64,000 nucleotides of DNA from an alpha proteobacterium AAP38 (GTDB lineage Bacteria; Pseudomonadota; Alphaproteobacteria; Azospirillales; Azospirillaceae), in the NCBI GenBank assembly GCA_001296005.1, contig LJHR01000022.1, positions 1-64,000 of the forward strand, given 5' to 3'. A program made the position numbers and the translations under genes. Below, in pieces: positions 1 to 8,332 of the stretch (position 1 is its first letter; each line of letters opens with the position of its first letter). Under the pieces are notes generated by a model. The model worked only from the letters and a program-made list of their open reading frames with translations, had not been told where the DNA came from and ran no database searches.

Positions 1-2469
1 GGGGGGGGGCCGCTGCTGCTGGTCGTGGATAATGGCTGGGCGGCGGCGCGGGATTGGCCGGCGCGACTGTCGGCCATGGACAATCTGATCGATCAGGCCG
101 ACCGGCAGGGACGGACCGTCACCCTGCTGGCCACCGCCCCCTCCCCCAATGGCGACGACCCCGCACTGGCCGGCCCCATGCCGGCCAATGCCGCCAAGCG
201 GGTGGCGCAGACCATGGCGCCCCATCCCTGGCCTGTGGACCGGGCCGCCGCCTTGCAGACACTGAGGCAGGCGTTCAAGCCGCAGGGATCGCCCTATATC
301 GTCTGGCTCAGCGATGGGGTCGTCACGGCCAGCCCGGCGGGCATCGCCGATCCCGCCGCCGCCGATCTGGTGACCCACCTGCGCCGTCTGGGCGCACTGG
401 AAGTACGCGGCGACGGGCAGGAACGCCCGGCCCTGCTGATCCGTCAGCCCGTGCTGGACGGCGCCAGCCTGCGCGTGCCCATCGAACGGTCGGAAACCAG
501 CCTGCCCCTGCCCATCACCCTGCGGGCGCAAGGTGCGGATGGCCGGCTGCTGGGGGCTGCTACCGCCACCCTGCCCACCGGCGAAAGCCGGGTGGAGGTG
601 CCGCTGGATCTGCCCACTGAACTGCGCAACGAGCTGGCCAGCCTGCGCCTGGAAGGCCAGGACACAGCCGGTGCCGTGCTGCTGACCGATGAGCGCTGGC
701 GGCGCCGGCCCGTGGGGCTGGTCTCCGGCCGGGCGGCGGGCGAACAGCCGCTTCTGTCTGATCTCTATTACCTGGAACGCGCCCTTTCCCCTTATGCCGA
801 ACTGCGCAAAGGCGAGATCGGGGAGTTGCTGGACCGCACCCTGTCGGTCCTGATCCTGGCCGATGTCGGGTCGCTGACCGAAGTGGAGATCGCGCGGCTG
901 CAAAGCTGGATTGAGGGTGGCGGCGTCCTGCTGCGCTTTGCCGGCCCGCGTCTGGCGCAAAATGCCGACGCTTTGGTCCCGGTGCCACTGCGCGCCGGGG
1001 GCCGGGCGTTGGGCGGGGCCCTGTCCTGGGACAATCCCGCCGGCCTGTCGCCCTTTGCCGATGACAGCCCCTTTCACGGCCTGACCGTGCCCGCCGATGT
1101 GACGGTGAAGCGACAGGTCCTGGCCGAACCCGGCATTGATCTGGCGTCCCGCACCTGGGCCCGGCTGGCCGATGGCACGCCGCTGGTCACCGCCGAACGG
1201 CGTGGACGCGGCGCCCTGGTCCTGGTCCATACCAGTGCCGGGCCGGACTGGTCCAACTTGGCCCTGTCAGGGCTTTATGTGGATATGCTGCGCCGGGTGG
1301 TCGCCCTTTCCGCCGGTGTTGAGGGCGGGGAGGCGGCGGGCATGCTGGCCCCGCGCGCCATCCTGGACGGGTTCGGGCGGCTGGCCGATCCGGCGGGAAC
1401 CACCTTCCCTCTGGCCGCCACCGATCTGGGCGGGCCAATCAGCCCGCGTCATCCGCCGGGATATTACGGTCCCGCCGAATCGCCCCGCGCCCTGAACCTG
1501 TCGCCCGCCATCCCGGCCATGACCACGCCCGATGCGCTGCTGGCGGGCGTGCCCAAGGGGTTGTACGCTGCCGGCGGTGAAACTGAGTTGAAGCCGACCT
1601 TGCTGACCATGGCGCTGATCCTGGGCCTGATCGATCTGCTGATCGCGCTGTCGCTGCGCGGGCTTCTGCCGCGCCTGCCGGGCCTGGGCCGGGGTGCCGC
1701 CGCCGGTCTGGCCCTGCTGCTGGCAGGCGGGCTGGCCATGGGCGACGCACGGGCCGACGATGCCCGCGCCATCGAGGCGACGGCCCAGAACTGGCTGGCC
1801 TATGTCCGTACCGGCGACGGGGCCGTGGACGGGGTCAGCAAGGCTGGCCTGGAAGGGCTGGGCCGGGTCCTGGCCGACCGCACGGCGGTGGAGGTGGCGG
1901 GTGCCATGCCCGTCGATCTGGACAATGACGAACTGTCCTTCTTCCCCCTGATCTACTGGCCCGTGACGGAGGGGCAGACCAACCTGTCCGACGCGGCGCG
2001 CAACCGCCTGAACGCCTATATGCGCCAGGGCGGCATGGTCTTGATCGATACCCGTACGCCCAGCGCCGCTGGCGATGGGCCGGGTGGGCCGGGGCTGGAG
2101 GCGCTGCTGCGCGGGCTGGATATCCCGCCGCTGGCCCCTGTCGGTCCCGAACATGTGCTGACCAAGGCCTTCTACCTGCTGGGGGAATTCCCCGGACGCT
2201 ATGCCGGCGGCGAACTGTGGGCCGAGGCGCGGGAGGATAATGCCAGCAATGACGGCGTCTCTGCCGTCCTGATCGGGTCCAATGACTGGGCCGCCGCCTG
2301 GGCCATGGATGAACGGGGCCGCCCCCTCTATCCCGTTGTTCCGGGACCGGAACGACAGAGGGAGATTGCCTATCGTGTCGGTATCAATATGGTTATGTAT
2401 GCCCTGACCGGCAATTATAAGGCCGATCAGGTGCATGTGCCCGCCATCCTGGAAAGGCTGGGCCAATGA
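1..2469 (+). CDS. DUF4159 domain membrane protein (5' end outside window)
   Basis: The frame is open through base 1 (a GTG at 25 is internal), so the N-terminus is missing. The visible 820 or so residues begin with a von Willebrand A-like strand (PLLLVVDNGWAAARDW) and run through a long periplasm-like region. Two hydrophobic segments lie near visible residues 525-580. The C-terminal 200 residues match DUF4159, with motifs such as GGMVLIDTRT and a final NMVMYALTGNYKADQVH. In alphaproteobacteria this family normally follows a MoxR AAA ATPase and a DUF58 protein; those would lie to the left, outside the window. The stop overlaps the start of the next gene (ATGA), so the two are translationally coupled. 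The biochemical role is unknown; a chaperone or envelope-assembly role with MoxR is inference. Confidence 0.8.
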   Translation, partial: GGGPLLLVVDNGWAAARDWPARLSAMDNLIDQADRQGRTVTLLATAPSPNGDDPALAGPMPANAAKRVAQTMAPHPWPVDRAAALQTLRQAFKPQGSPYIVWLSDGVVTASPAGIADPAAADLVTHLRRLGALEVRGDGQERPALLIRQPVLDGASLRVPIERSETSLPLPITLRAQGADGRLLGAATATLPTGESRVEVPLDLPTELRNELASLRLEGQDTAGAVLLTDERWRRRPVGLVSGRAAGEQPLLSDLYYLERALSPYAELRKGEIGELLDRTLSVLILADVGSLTEVEIARLQSWIEGGGVLLRFAGPRLAQNADALVPVPLRAGGRALGGALSWDNPAGLSPFADDSPFHGLTVPADVTVKRQVLAEPGIDLASRTWARLADGTPLVTAERRGRGALVLVHTSAGPDWSNLALSGLYVDMLRRVVALSAGVEGGEAAGMLAPRAILDGFGRLADPAGTTFPLAATDLGGPISPRHPPGYYGPAESPRALNLSPAIPAMTTPDALLAGVPKGLYAAGGETELKPTLLTMALILGLIDLLIALSLRGLLPRLPGLGRGAAAGLALLLAGGLAMGDARADDARAIEATAQNWLAYVRTGDGAVDGVSKAGLEGLGRVLADRTAVEVAGAMPVDLDNDELSFFPLIYWPVTEGQTNLSDAARNRLNAYMRQGGMVLIDTRTPSAAGDGPGGPGLEALLRGLDIPPLAPVGPEHVLTKAFYLLGEFPGRYAGGELWAEAREDNASNDGVSAVLIGSNDWAAAWAMDERGRPLYPVVPGPERQREIAYRVGINMVMYALTGNYKADQVHVPAILERLGQ

Positions 2470-4550
2470 TCGGGCAGGACATTGCCTTTGCCCCGCTGAT
2501 CCCCTGGGCCGCCCTGATCCCGCTGGCCTTGCTGGCGGTGCTGATCGCCGGTTACGGGTTGTACCGCCGGGCGCGCGGCGGCTGGTGGCGCCTGGGTGGG
2601 CTGCTGGTTCTGGTCCTGGCCCTGTCCAACCCGTCGCTGGTGACCGAGAAGCGGGAGCCGATCAAGGATGTGGCCGTGGTCGTCATCGACCAGTCGCCCA
2701 GCCAGAAGATCGGCGACCGCACCGCCCGCACCGAGAAGGCAGCCGCCGCGATCCAGGAGAAGCTGTCACGCTTTCCCGACCTGGAGGTGCGGGTGGTGCG
2801 CGCCGGCGGTGGGACCGGCGGTGAAGCGGAGGTGGAGGAAACCCGCCTGATGGAGGCGATGACGCGGGCAGTGTCGGATGTGCCGCGCGGTCGGCTGGCC
2901 GGGGCCATCCTGATTACCGACGGGCAGGTGCATGACGTGGCATCCACCCTGCCCTCGCTGGCCGATTTCGGGCCGGTCCATGCCCTGCTGACGGGTGACA
3001 AGGATGAGGGCGACCGCCGCCTGACCATCGTACAGGCGCCCAGCTTCGGCATTGTCGGCAAGGACATCACCTTCACCATCCGCATCGATGACCTGCCCGC
3101 CGCTGCCGACGGAGAGGTGGCATCCGTCACCCTGCGCCAGGACGGGCAGGACCCGATCGGCATGGCCGTGCCTGTGGGACAGGAGGTGCCGATCACCCTG
3201 CCCCTGAACCATGGCGGGCTGAACATCGTTGAACTGACGGCAGAGGCCGGGCGGCGCGAACTGACGCTGGCCAATAACCGCGCTGCTGTCGTGGTCAATG
3301 GCGTGCGCGACCGGCTGCGCGTGCTTCTGGTGTCGGGCGAGCCGCATGCGGGGGAGCGCACTTGGCGCAACCTGTTGAAGGCCGATCCCGCCGTCGATCT
3401 GGTGCATTTCACCATTCTGCGTCCGCCGGAGAAGAATGACGGCACGCCCATCCGCGAGCTGTCGCTGATCGCCTTTCCGATCCGCGAGCTGTTTGAGATG
3501 AAGCTGTCGGAATTCGACCTGATCATCTTCGACCGCTACAAGAAGCGCGGCGTCATCAACAACATGTACCTAGCCAATATCGCCGAGTATGTGGAGCGTG
3601 GCGGCGCCTTCCTGGAAGCCAGTGGCCCAACCTTCGCGACGCCCATGTCGCTCTACCGCTCCCCCATCGGCACCATATTGCCCGCCGAACCCACGGGCCG
3701 CGTGCTGGAGGAGCCGTTCAAGCCGACGGTGACAGAGGTGGGCAAGCGCCATCCCGTGACGGCGGGCCTGACCGACGCTGCCGACGGGGTTGGTCCCTGG
3801 GGCCGTTGGATGCGGCAGATCGACGTGACCGCCGACAAGGGCGCCACCGTCATGTCGGGGGCGGAGGGCCGGCCCCTGCTGATCCTGGACCGGGTGGGCC
3901 AGGGCCGCGTGGCGCAGCTTTCATCCGATCATTTCTGGCTCTGGTCACGCGGCTATGAAAGCGGGGGACCGCAGGCCGAACTGCTGCGCCGTCTGGCCCA
4001 CTGGCTGATGAAGGAGCCGGAGCTGGAAGAGAATGACCTGCGCACCGCCGTGGATGGCAGCCGCATCACCATCACCCGCCGGTCACTGGAACCCGACACC
4101 AGGCCCGTCACCGTCACCTCCCCCGCCGATCAGGCAACGCAGGTGGAGATGCGGGATAGCGGCACGGGTCAGGCCGTGGGCACCCTGATCGCGTCCGAAC
4201 CCGGCATCTGGCGGGTGAGCGATGGGGAGAAGTCAGCGGTAGCGGTTGTGGGTGCCGTGAACCCGCCGGAACTGGCCGATGTCCGTTCTACCCCCGACCC
4301 GTTGCAACCGGCGTTGAAGGCCACCGGTGGCGGTTATTATTGGCTGGAAGGGGACGGGTCTTCCGTGCCCATCATTCGCCGCGTCCGCCCCGACCGCGAC
4401 GCCGCCGGTTCCGGCTGGCTGGGCCTGCGCGGCAATGGTGACCATGTCGTCACCGGCGTGACGCAGACCCCGCTGCTGCCGGCCTTGCCGGTGCTGCTGC
4501 TGGCCATGGGCATGCTGGTGCTGGCCTGGCGGCGGGAGGGGCGCGGGTAG
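2466..4550 (+). CDS. Membrane-anchored protein with VWA-like and glutamine-amidotransferase-like regions
   Basis: This 694-residue protein is coupled to the DUF4159 gene by a 4-base overlap. Two N-terminal membrane helices (about residues 10-30 and 42-56) precede a VWA-like strand, VAVVVIDQSPSQ. A long soluble region follows. It includes a class-I amidotransferase-like fold segment (RVLLVSGEPHAGERTWRNLL, later LIIFDRYKKRG and GGAFLEASGP) and one C-terminal helix (LPVLLLAMGMLVLAW). The topology matches the protein that usually ends MoxR-DUF58-DUF4159 operons. The amidotransferase segment shows no Cys nucleophile, so it is probably structural. No experimentally defined function is known to me. 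The gene ends about 90 bp before a convergent gene. Confidence 0.75.
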   Translation: MIGQDIAFAPLIPWAALIPLALLAVLIAGYGLYRRARGGWWRLGGLLVLVLALSNPSLVTEKREPIKDVAVVVIDQSPSQKIGDRTARTEKAAAAIQEKLSRFPDLEVRVVRAGGGTGGEAEVEETRLMEAMTRAVSDVPRGRLAGAILITDGQVHDVASTLPSLADFGPVHALLTGDKDEGDRRLTIVQAPSFGIVGKDITFTIRIDDLPAAADGEVASVTLRQDGQDPIGMAVPVGQEVPITLPLNHGGLNIVELTAEAGRRELTLANNRAAVVVNGVRDRLRVLLVSGEPHAGERTWRNLLKADPAVDLVHFTILRPPEKNDGTPIRELSLIAFPIRELFEMKLSEFDLIIFDRYKKRGVINNMYLANIAEYVERGGAFLEASGPTFATPMSLYRSPIGTILPAEPTGRVLEEPFKPTVTEVGKRHPVTAGLTDAADGVGPWGRWMRQIDVTADKGATVMSGAEGRPLLILDRVGQGRVAQLSSDHFWLWSRGYESGGPQAELLRRLAHWLMKEPELEENDLRTAVDGSRITITRRSLEPDTRPVTVTSPADQATQVEMRDSGTGQAVGTLIASEPGIWRVSDGEKSAVAVVGAVNPPELADVRSTPDPLQPALKATGGGYYWLEGDGSSVPIIRRVRPDRDAAGSGWLGLRGNGDHVVTGVTQTPLLPALPVLLLAMGMLVLAWRREGRG

Positions 4551-4640
4551 GCACGGGCCAGACCATCGGTCCCGATTTCGCGCCCCGTGCAACAAGGTGA
4601 AACAGTTTTTCATAGGGTGTTTCATCCACCACATGAATGG

Positions 4641-5825
4641 TCAGCCCGCCGTCTGCTTCTTCGCCAGCCTGGGTTCGCCGAACAGGTAGCCCTGGCCGAA
4701 ATCGATATAGAGGTCGAGCAGTTCCAGAAGCTGGGCTTCCGTCTCCACCTTTTCCACGATCAGGTCGATATTGTTGCGGTCCAGCTGCTGGCGCAGTTCA
4801 CGCACGGCGCGCGGGTCGGCAAAGCGGCTGTCGGGGTCGAGCAGGCGGGCGGCGTCCAGCTTCACGAAGCGGATTTCGTGGCGGGCCAGCTCGTTCCAAT
4901 CCAGATCCAGACTGACCACCTGATCCATGGAAAAATGGAACCCCAGACGCCGCAACCCGTCCAGAAAGCCGGTGGCGAACAGGCCGCCCTGCATCAGATC
5001 ATCCTGCGACAGTTCGAACACCAGCTTGGTCGCCAGGTTCGGGCTTTGCCCCATATAGGTGACGAATTCCCGCATGAAGGCGGCATCGTTCAGGGTGGCG
5101 GCGGAGATGTTGCAGAAAAAGCCGACATTCTGGTGCCGCTTCTCCGTCTCGCGCAGCAGCTGGATACAGCGGAACAGCAGCAGATTATCGATGGTGGCGA
5201 TCAACCCCGCCTCTGCCGCCACGCCCAGATATTGTTCGGGCAGCATGTAGCGCGGCTTGCCATCGGCATCGACCCCGGCCCGGATACGGGAAAACAGCTC
5301 ATAATAACGATGCTTGCGCTGAGGCAAGCTGACGACGGGCTGCAGGAAGATATCCACATGATCGGTGCGCAACGCCGTGCGGACATGGTCCAGGACGGCA
5401 TCGGGATCGGCCGGCAGGGGTTGCGGTGCGAACAGGGGGCCGGCATCAGGTCCGGCGGCCGGGCGCGGGCCGGATGCAGGCAGGCGGTGGGCCAGCCGTT
5501 CCAGCACGCGCGCTTCGGACAATACCGCCGCCACCTCCGGCGGGTCGGCGGGCAGGGCGCCGGAATGGCCGCGCAGGGCATCCAGTTCCAGGCGCATCTC
5601 CTCCGCCACCGCCTCCAGGTCCCAAATGCGGGATTCCAGGCGGCTGCGTTCATCCTGGCGCGCCCAGAATTCATGCAGTAGCCCGCCAAAGGTCAGGATG
5701 GCGATGCCGAACAGCAAGGCCGTATGCCCGTCCATGCCGCCGACCGACAGGGGCAGGGTCAGCGCCACGACCAGGGCCAGGGCGACATAGACGGCGGCAA
5801 ACACCAGATGGCGGAACCAGTTCAT
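4641..5825 (-). CDS. TipF-like membrane EAL-domain protein, degenerate catalytic motifs
   Basis: The 394 residues have two membrane helices (about 7-26 and 36-51), a charged coiled coil (52-86), a Pro-rich linker, and an EAL domain (about 153-390). This is the architecture of Caulobacter TipF, a c-di-GMP-binding flagellar positioning factor. Of the EAL catalytic set, E176 (ELF in place of EAL), N239, E271, K322, E361 and the QGYLFG loop are kept. The DDFG metal-binding pair reads DQVV, so the second Asp is Gln302. Binding without hydrolysis of c-di-GMP is therefore likely (inference). The start is ATG 5825 on the minus strand. No flagellar genes are adjacent. An active phosphodiesterase remains possible but is less likely. 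Confidence 0.72.
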   Translation of the reverse strand: MNWFRHLVFAAVYVALALVVALTLPLSVGGMDGHTALLFGIAILTFGGLLHEFWARQDERSRLESRIWDLEAVAEEMRLELDALRGHSGALPADPPEVAAVLSEARVLERLAHRLPASGPRPAAGPDAGPLFAPQPLPADPDAVLDHVRTALRTDHVDIFLQPVVSLPQRKHRYYELFSRIRAGVDADGKPRYMLPEQYLGVAAEAGLIATIDNLLLFRCIQLLRETEKRHQNVGFFCNISAATLNDAAFMREFVTYMGQSPNLATKLVFELSQDDLMQGGLFATGFLDGLRRLGFHFSMDQVVSLDLDWNELARHEIRFVKLDAARLLDPDSRFADPRAVRELRQQLDRNNIDLIVEKVETEAQLLELLDLYIDFGQGYLFGEPRLAKKQTAG

Positions 5826-5845
5826 GCGCGCACCTCCCTAAACCG

Positions 5846-5863
5846 TTCCCTCAGGCGCCGGCC
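5846..5863 (-). repeat. Fragment of the hairpin-rich dispersed repeat (copy D)
   Basis: Read on the minus strand this is GGCCGGCGCCTGAGGGAA, identical over its last 14 bases to the 3' end of the repeat copies at 27397-27472 and 48712-48790. It sits just after the pyrD stop. The upstream hairpins of the full repeat are absent, so it is either a truncated copy or a short chance match. Confidence 0.4.
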
Positions 5864-5868
5864 TTCAA

Positions 5869-6930
5869 TCAGCCCTTGCGATGTGCCGCCCCGACCGCGT
5901 CGGCAACATGGGCATAGCCGTCATCGGTCAGGCGTTGCGCCAGTTCCGCTTTGATCCGGCCCACCAGAGCCGGACCCTGATAGGCCATGGCGGAGTAGAA
6001 CTGCACCAAACTGGCACCGGCCCGGATCTTGGCATAGGCATCGGCACCAGACGACACACCCCCCACACCCACCAGCGGCAGTTTTCCGCCCAGCAACTGA
6101 TAGAACTCGCCCAGCACCTTGGTGGAGGGTTCCAGCAGGGGGCGGCCCGACAGGCCACCGGCCTCTGCCGCCAGGACGGGCGGGATAGCCGCCGGGCGGG
6201 CCAGTGTGGTGTTGGAGACGATCAGGCCATCAATACCACTGTCCAGAACGACGGCGGCGATGTCGGCCTTATCCTCGTCCGTCAGGTCGGGAGCGACCTT
6301 CAGCAGCAGGGGCGGCGTGGCCCCCGTCTCTGCGCGTGCCGCCAGACATTGACCCAGAAGATCGGCCAGCGCGTCGCGCGATTGTAGGGTGCGCAGGCCC
6401 GGCGTGTTGGGGGAAGAGACATTGACGACCAGATATTTGGCCAGATGCGCCACGCGGCGGATGCAGGCGATATAGTCGCTGGCCGCGTCCACCGTATCCT
6501 TGTTCTTGCCGACATTGGCGCCAACAATACCGGGCCGTCCTGCCCGCGCCGACAGTCGGGCGGCATAAACGTCCAGGCCCTGGTTATTGAAACCGAAGCG
6601 GTTGATCACGGCCTGGGCGGTGGGCACGCGGAACAGGCGCGGCTTGGGATTGCCATCCTGCGGGCGCGGGGTAACGGTGCCGCATTCGACAAAACCGAAG
6701 CCCAGCTTCAGCATGGCGTCCGGCACCTCGGCATTCTTGTCGAAGCCGGCGGCAAGACCGATGGGATTGGAAAAATCCAGGCCGAAGACGCGGGTGGCCA
6801 GCACATCCGGGTCACGCCGTGACCCGCCGGGGACCAGACCCGTTTTCAGGGCCGCGATGGTCAGGTTGTGGGCCTGTTCGGCATCCATCGCCATCAGGAA
6901 CGGGCGGGCCAGGGGATAGAGATCGACCAT
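5869..6930 (-). CDS. pyrD: Dihydroorotate dehydrogenase (quinone), class 2
   Basis: About 353 residues. Oxidises dihydroorotate to orotate in pyrimidine synthesis, passing electrons to quinone at the inner membrane. The N-terminal helices (YPLARPFLMAMDAEQAHNL) are the membrane-association domain of class 2 enzymes. The TIM barrel shows FNPIGLAAGFDKNAE-type FMN contacts (LDFSNPIGLAAGFDKNAE), NRFGFNNQG, VVNVSSPNTPGLR with the class 2 catalytic Ser, and VGVGGVSSG near the end. A GTG at 6933 and an ATG at 6930 are both possible starts; both overlap the stop of the upstream DUF952 gene, so the two genes form an operon. Confidence 0.95.
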   Translation of the reverse strand: MVDLYPLARPFLMAMDAEQAHNLTIAALKTGLVPGGSRRDPDVLATRVFGLDFSNPIGLAAGFDKNAEVPDAMLKLGFGFVECGTVTPRPQDGNPKPRLFRVPTAQAVINRFGFNNQGLDVYAARLSARAGRPGIVGANVGKNKDTVDAASDYIACIRRVAHLAKYLVVNVSSPNTPGLRTLQSRDALADLLGQCLAARAETGATPPLLLKVAPDLTDEDKADIAAVVLDSGIDGLIVSNTTLARPAAIPPVLAAEAGGLSGRPLLEPSTKVLGEFYQLLGGKLPLVGVGGVSSGADAYAKIRAGASLVQFYSAMAYQGPALVGRIKAELAQRLTDDGYAHVADAVGAAHRKG

Positions 6931-7289
6931 CACAGCCCCCCGCCGGCCACATGCGCCGGCATGACATGCAACCCATCATCGCCCAGCGGCAGCGGATCGA
7001 CGCGGATGACGGCACTGGGGAGCAGCGGGCCATAGAGATGGGGGAAAAGCTGCCCCCCGCGCGAGGCCTCCCACTTCAACGCCGCACCGCAGGCATCGGG
7101 ATCGACGGTCAGCAGCAGCAGGCCCGTCTGCCCCGTCCGGTGCTTGGCCGCACTTTCCGGCAATTGCGCGCCTGTGGAGAAATGGATGAAGCCATCGGCC
7201 TTGTCCTGGGACGATCCGTCATAACGGCCAAGGGCCTGGGCCGTCTGCCATTCATCGGCGCGGCACATATGGAAGATGGGGGATGCCAT
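6930..7289 (-). CDS. DUF952 family protein
   Basis: 119 residues. It carries the family hallmarks IFHMCRADEW near the N-terminus, DGFIHFSTGAQL around residue 35, and a C-terminal FPHLYGPL. DUF952 proteins are small single-domain cytosolic proteins; structural work links the fold to ADP-ribosyl-binding or transferase-like folds, but no reaction is established. Its stop overlaps the pyrD start, so it leads a two-gene unit. The gene begins about 250 bp from the divergent small gene at 7546. Confidence 0.8.
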   Translation of the reverse strand: MASPIFHMCRADEWQTAQALGRYDGSSQDKADGFIHFSTGAQLPESAAKHRTGQTGLLLLTVDPDACGAALKWEASRGGQLFPHLYGPLLPSAVIRVDPLPLGDDGLHVMPAHVAGGGL

Positions 7290-7545
7290 GGTTTTCGTTC
7301 AAAAGACAAAAGGATGGACGCCACCCTAATCTGAAAGCGGGGCGACTGCCAGCACGGCCATGATCCGTGCCAGGAATGCCATCGGCGCGAAAGACCGCGC
7401 GAAAGGTTATGTATTGGATGAATACCCCAAACTATACGTCTGAACAGTGGTGCCGGGCCGAAAGCTGCGCCAGTATTTGAACATCCACAGGGCGGGCCGA
7501 TGTTGCGACCAGCGGCCCACCCCACCAGGGTCAGGAGTAACCGCC

Positions 7546-7767
7546 ATGAAGGACGCGGCCCGCATGTTCCAGGACGTCAATGAAAGCATGCTCAGTGAGC
7601 GGATGCGTTTCGCTTTGAATGAAGTGGAACAAATGGGAATTCGCGGCCTGACCGCCGTACCCGTGAAGCCGACGCAGGAGATGCTGACGGCCGGTGCCCG
7701 TGCCGGGAATATCAGTATCGAGACGGTGATGGCTGTCTATACAGCCATGCTGCGCGCCGCTGACTGA
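7546..7767 (+). CDS. Small conserved hypothetical protein, 73 aa
   Basis: Starts at ATG 7546, preceded by AGGAG at 7533-7537 with good spacing; a longer reading from 7447 lacks such a site. The product is helical with no membrane segment or Cys. The C-terminal half (PVKPTQEMLTAGARAGNIS followed by a hydrophobic helix VMAVYTAML) looks like a small helical domain that I have seen in uncharacterised bacterial and phage proteins, but I cannot name it. It lies just outside the phage block, on the opposite strand, and is followed by a strong terminator. Confidence 0.6.
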   Translation: MKDAARMFQDVNESMLSERMRFALNEVEQMGIRGLTAVPVKPTQEMLTAGARAGNISIETVMAVYTAMLRAAD

Positions 7768-7836
7768 ACGGCTTTTACTTCTGTTTTTCTGCTTTCTGCT
7801 TCTTCGTATCTCTTTTTTGTTCCCAGAGGAAAACTG

Positions 7837-7878
7837 ATGCCGTCCCTTCTTCTCCGTGAAGGGACGGCATTTCTTTTT
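7837..7878. terminator. Rho-independent terminator
   Basis: A perfect 13-bp stem (7837-7849 with 7858-7870) and an 8-nt loop are followed on the plus strand by TTCTTTTT. It ends the 73-aa gene and also marks the left edge of the phage block. The pyrimidine-rich stretch 7775-7815 before it contains no gene. Confidence 0.85.
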
Positions 7879-8312
7879 CAGGCGCGGTAAAAGCTGAACC
7901 CCGCGAGGCTTGCCGTCGGCGTCAGGGATGATGCCCAGTCGGGCAGCGGCTGGGCATCATCCAGGAAATGATCGGCCCCGCCGACAAGGCCATCCGCCCC
8001 GGCCATGGCCCGGCGCGCCACGCGCAAGGCGGCGGCAAAGGCCGGATCAGTGCTGTCCACGGCTTGCATCTCTGCATGGCGCGGATCATTGGGGTCCCAG
8101 GCCGCGAACAGGGCCGGATCACGCACGAGATCGGCCAATGTCCGGCCCGGCGACCGGTAACGGCGGTTGATGGCTGTGGCGGCCAGCGCCTCCATGGCAC
8201 GAATGCCCCGATCACGGCCATGAGCCCAGATGGCACGGGCCAGCGCATCCAGCGCGGCATCGGGACCGGCGGGTGTGGGCTCGGTTACCGGGGTCAGTGA
8301 CGGTCGTGTCAT
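7878..8312 (-). CDS. SleB-like cell wall hydrolase family protein lacking the catalytic Glu
   Basis: About 144 residues from ATG 8312 (an adjacent ATG at 8315 is also possible; AGGAG spacing favours 8312). The fold markers of the SleB/hydrolase_2 family are present: a helix ending AATAINRRY, FAAWDPNDPRHAEMQ (family: FSCWN-NDP), GGADHFLD, PDWA and C-terminal FSFYRA. The family motif WGEARGE reads WAHGRDR, so the catalytic Glu is replaced by His. It is the last gene of the phage block, where lysis genes normally sit. It could be a structural or inactive relative, or use another acid residue. Confidence 0.6.
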   Translation of the reverse strand: MTRPSLTPVTEPTPAGPDAALDALARAIWAHGRDRGIRAMEALAATAINRRYRSPGRTLADLVRDPALFAAWDPNDPRHAEMQAVDSTDPAFAAALRVARRAMAGADGLVGGADHFLDDAQPLPDWASSLTPTASLAGFSFYRA

Positions 8313-8332
8313 CATCCTCTCCTGTTCTGCAT

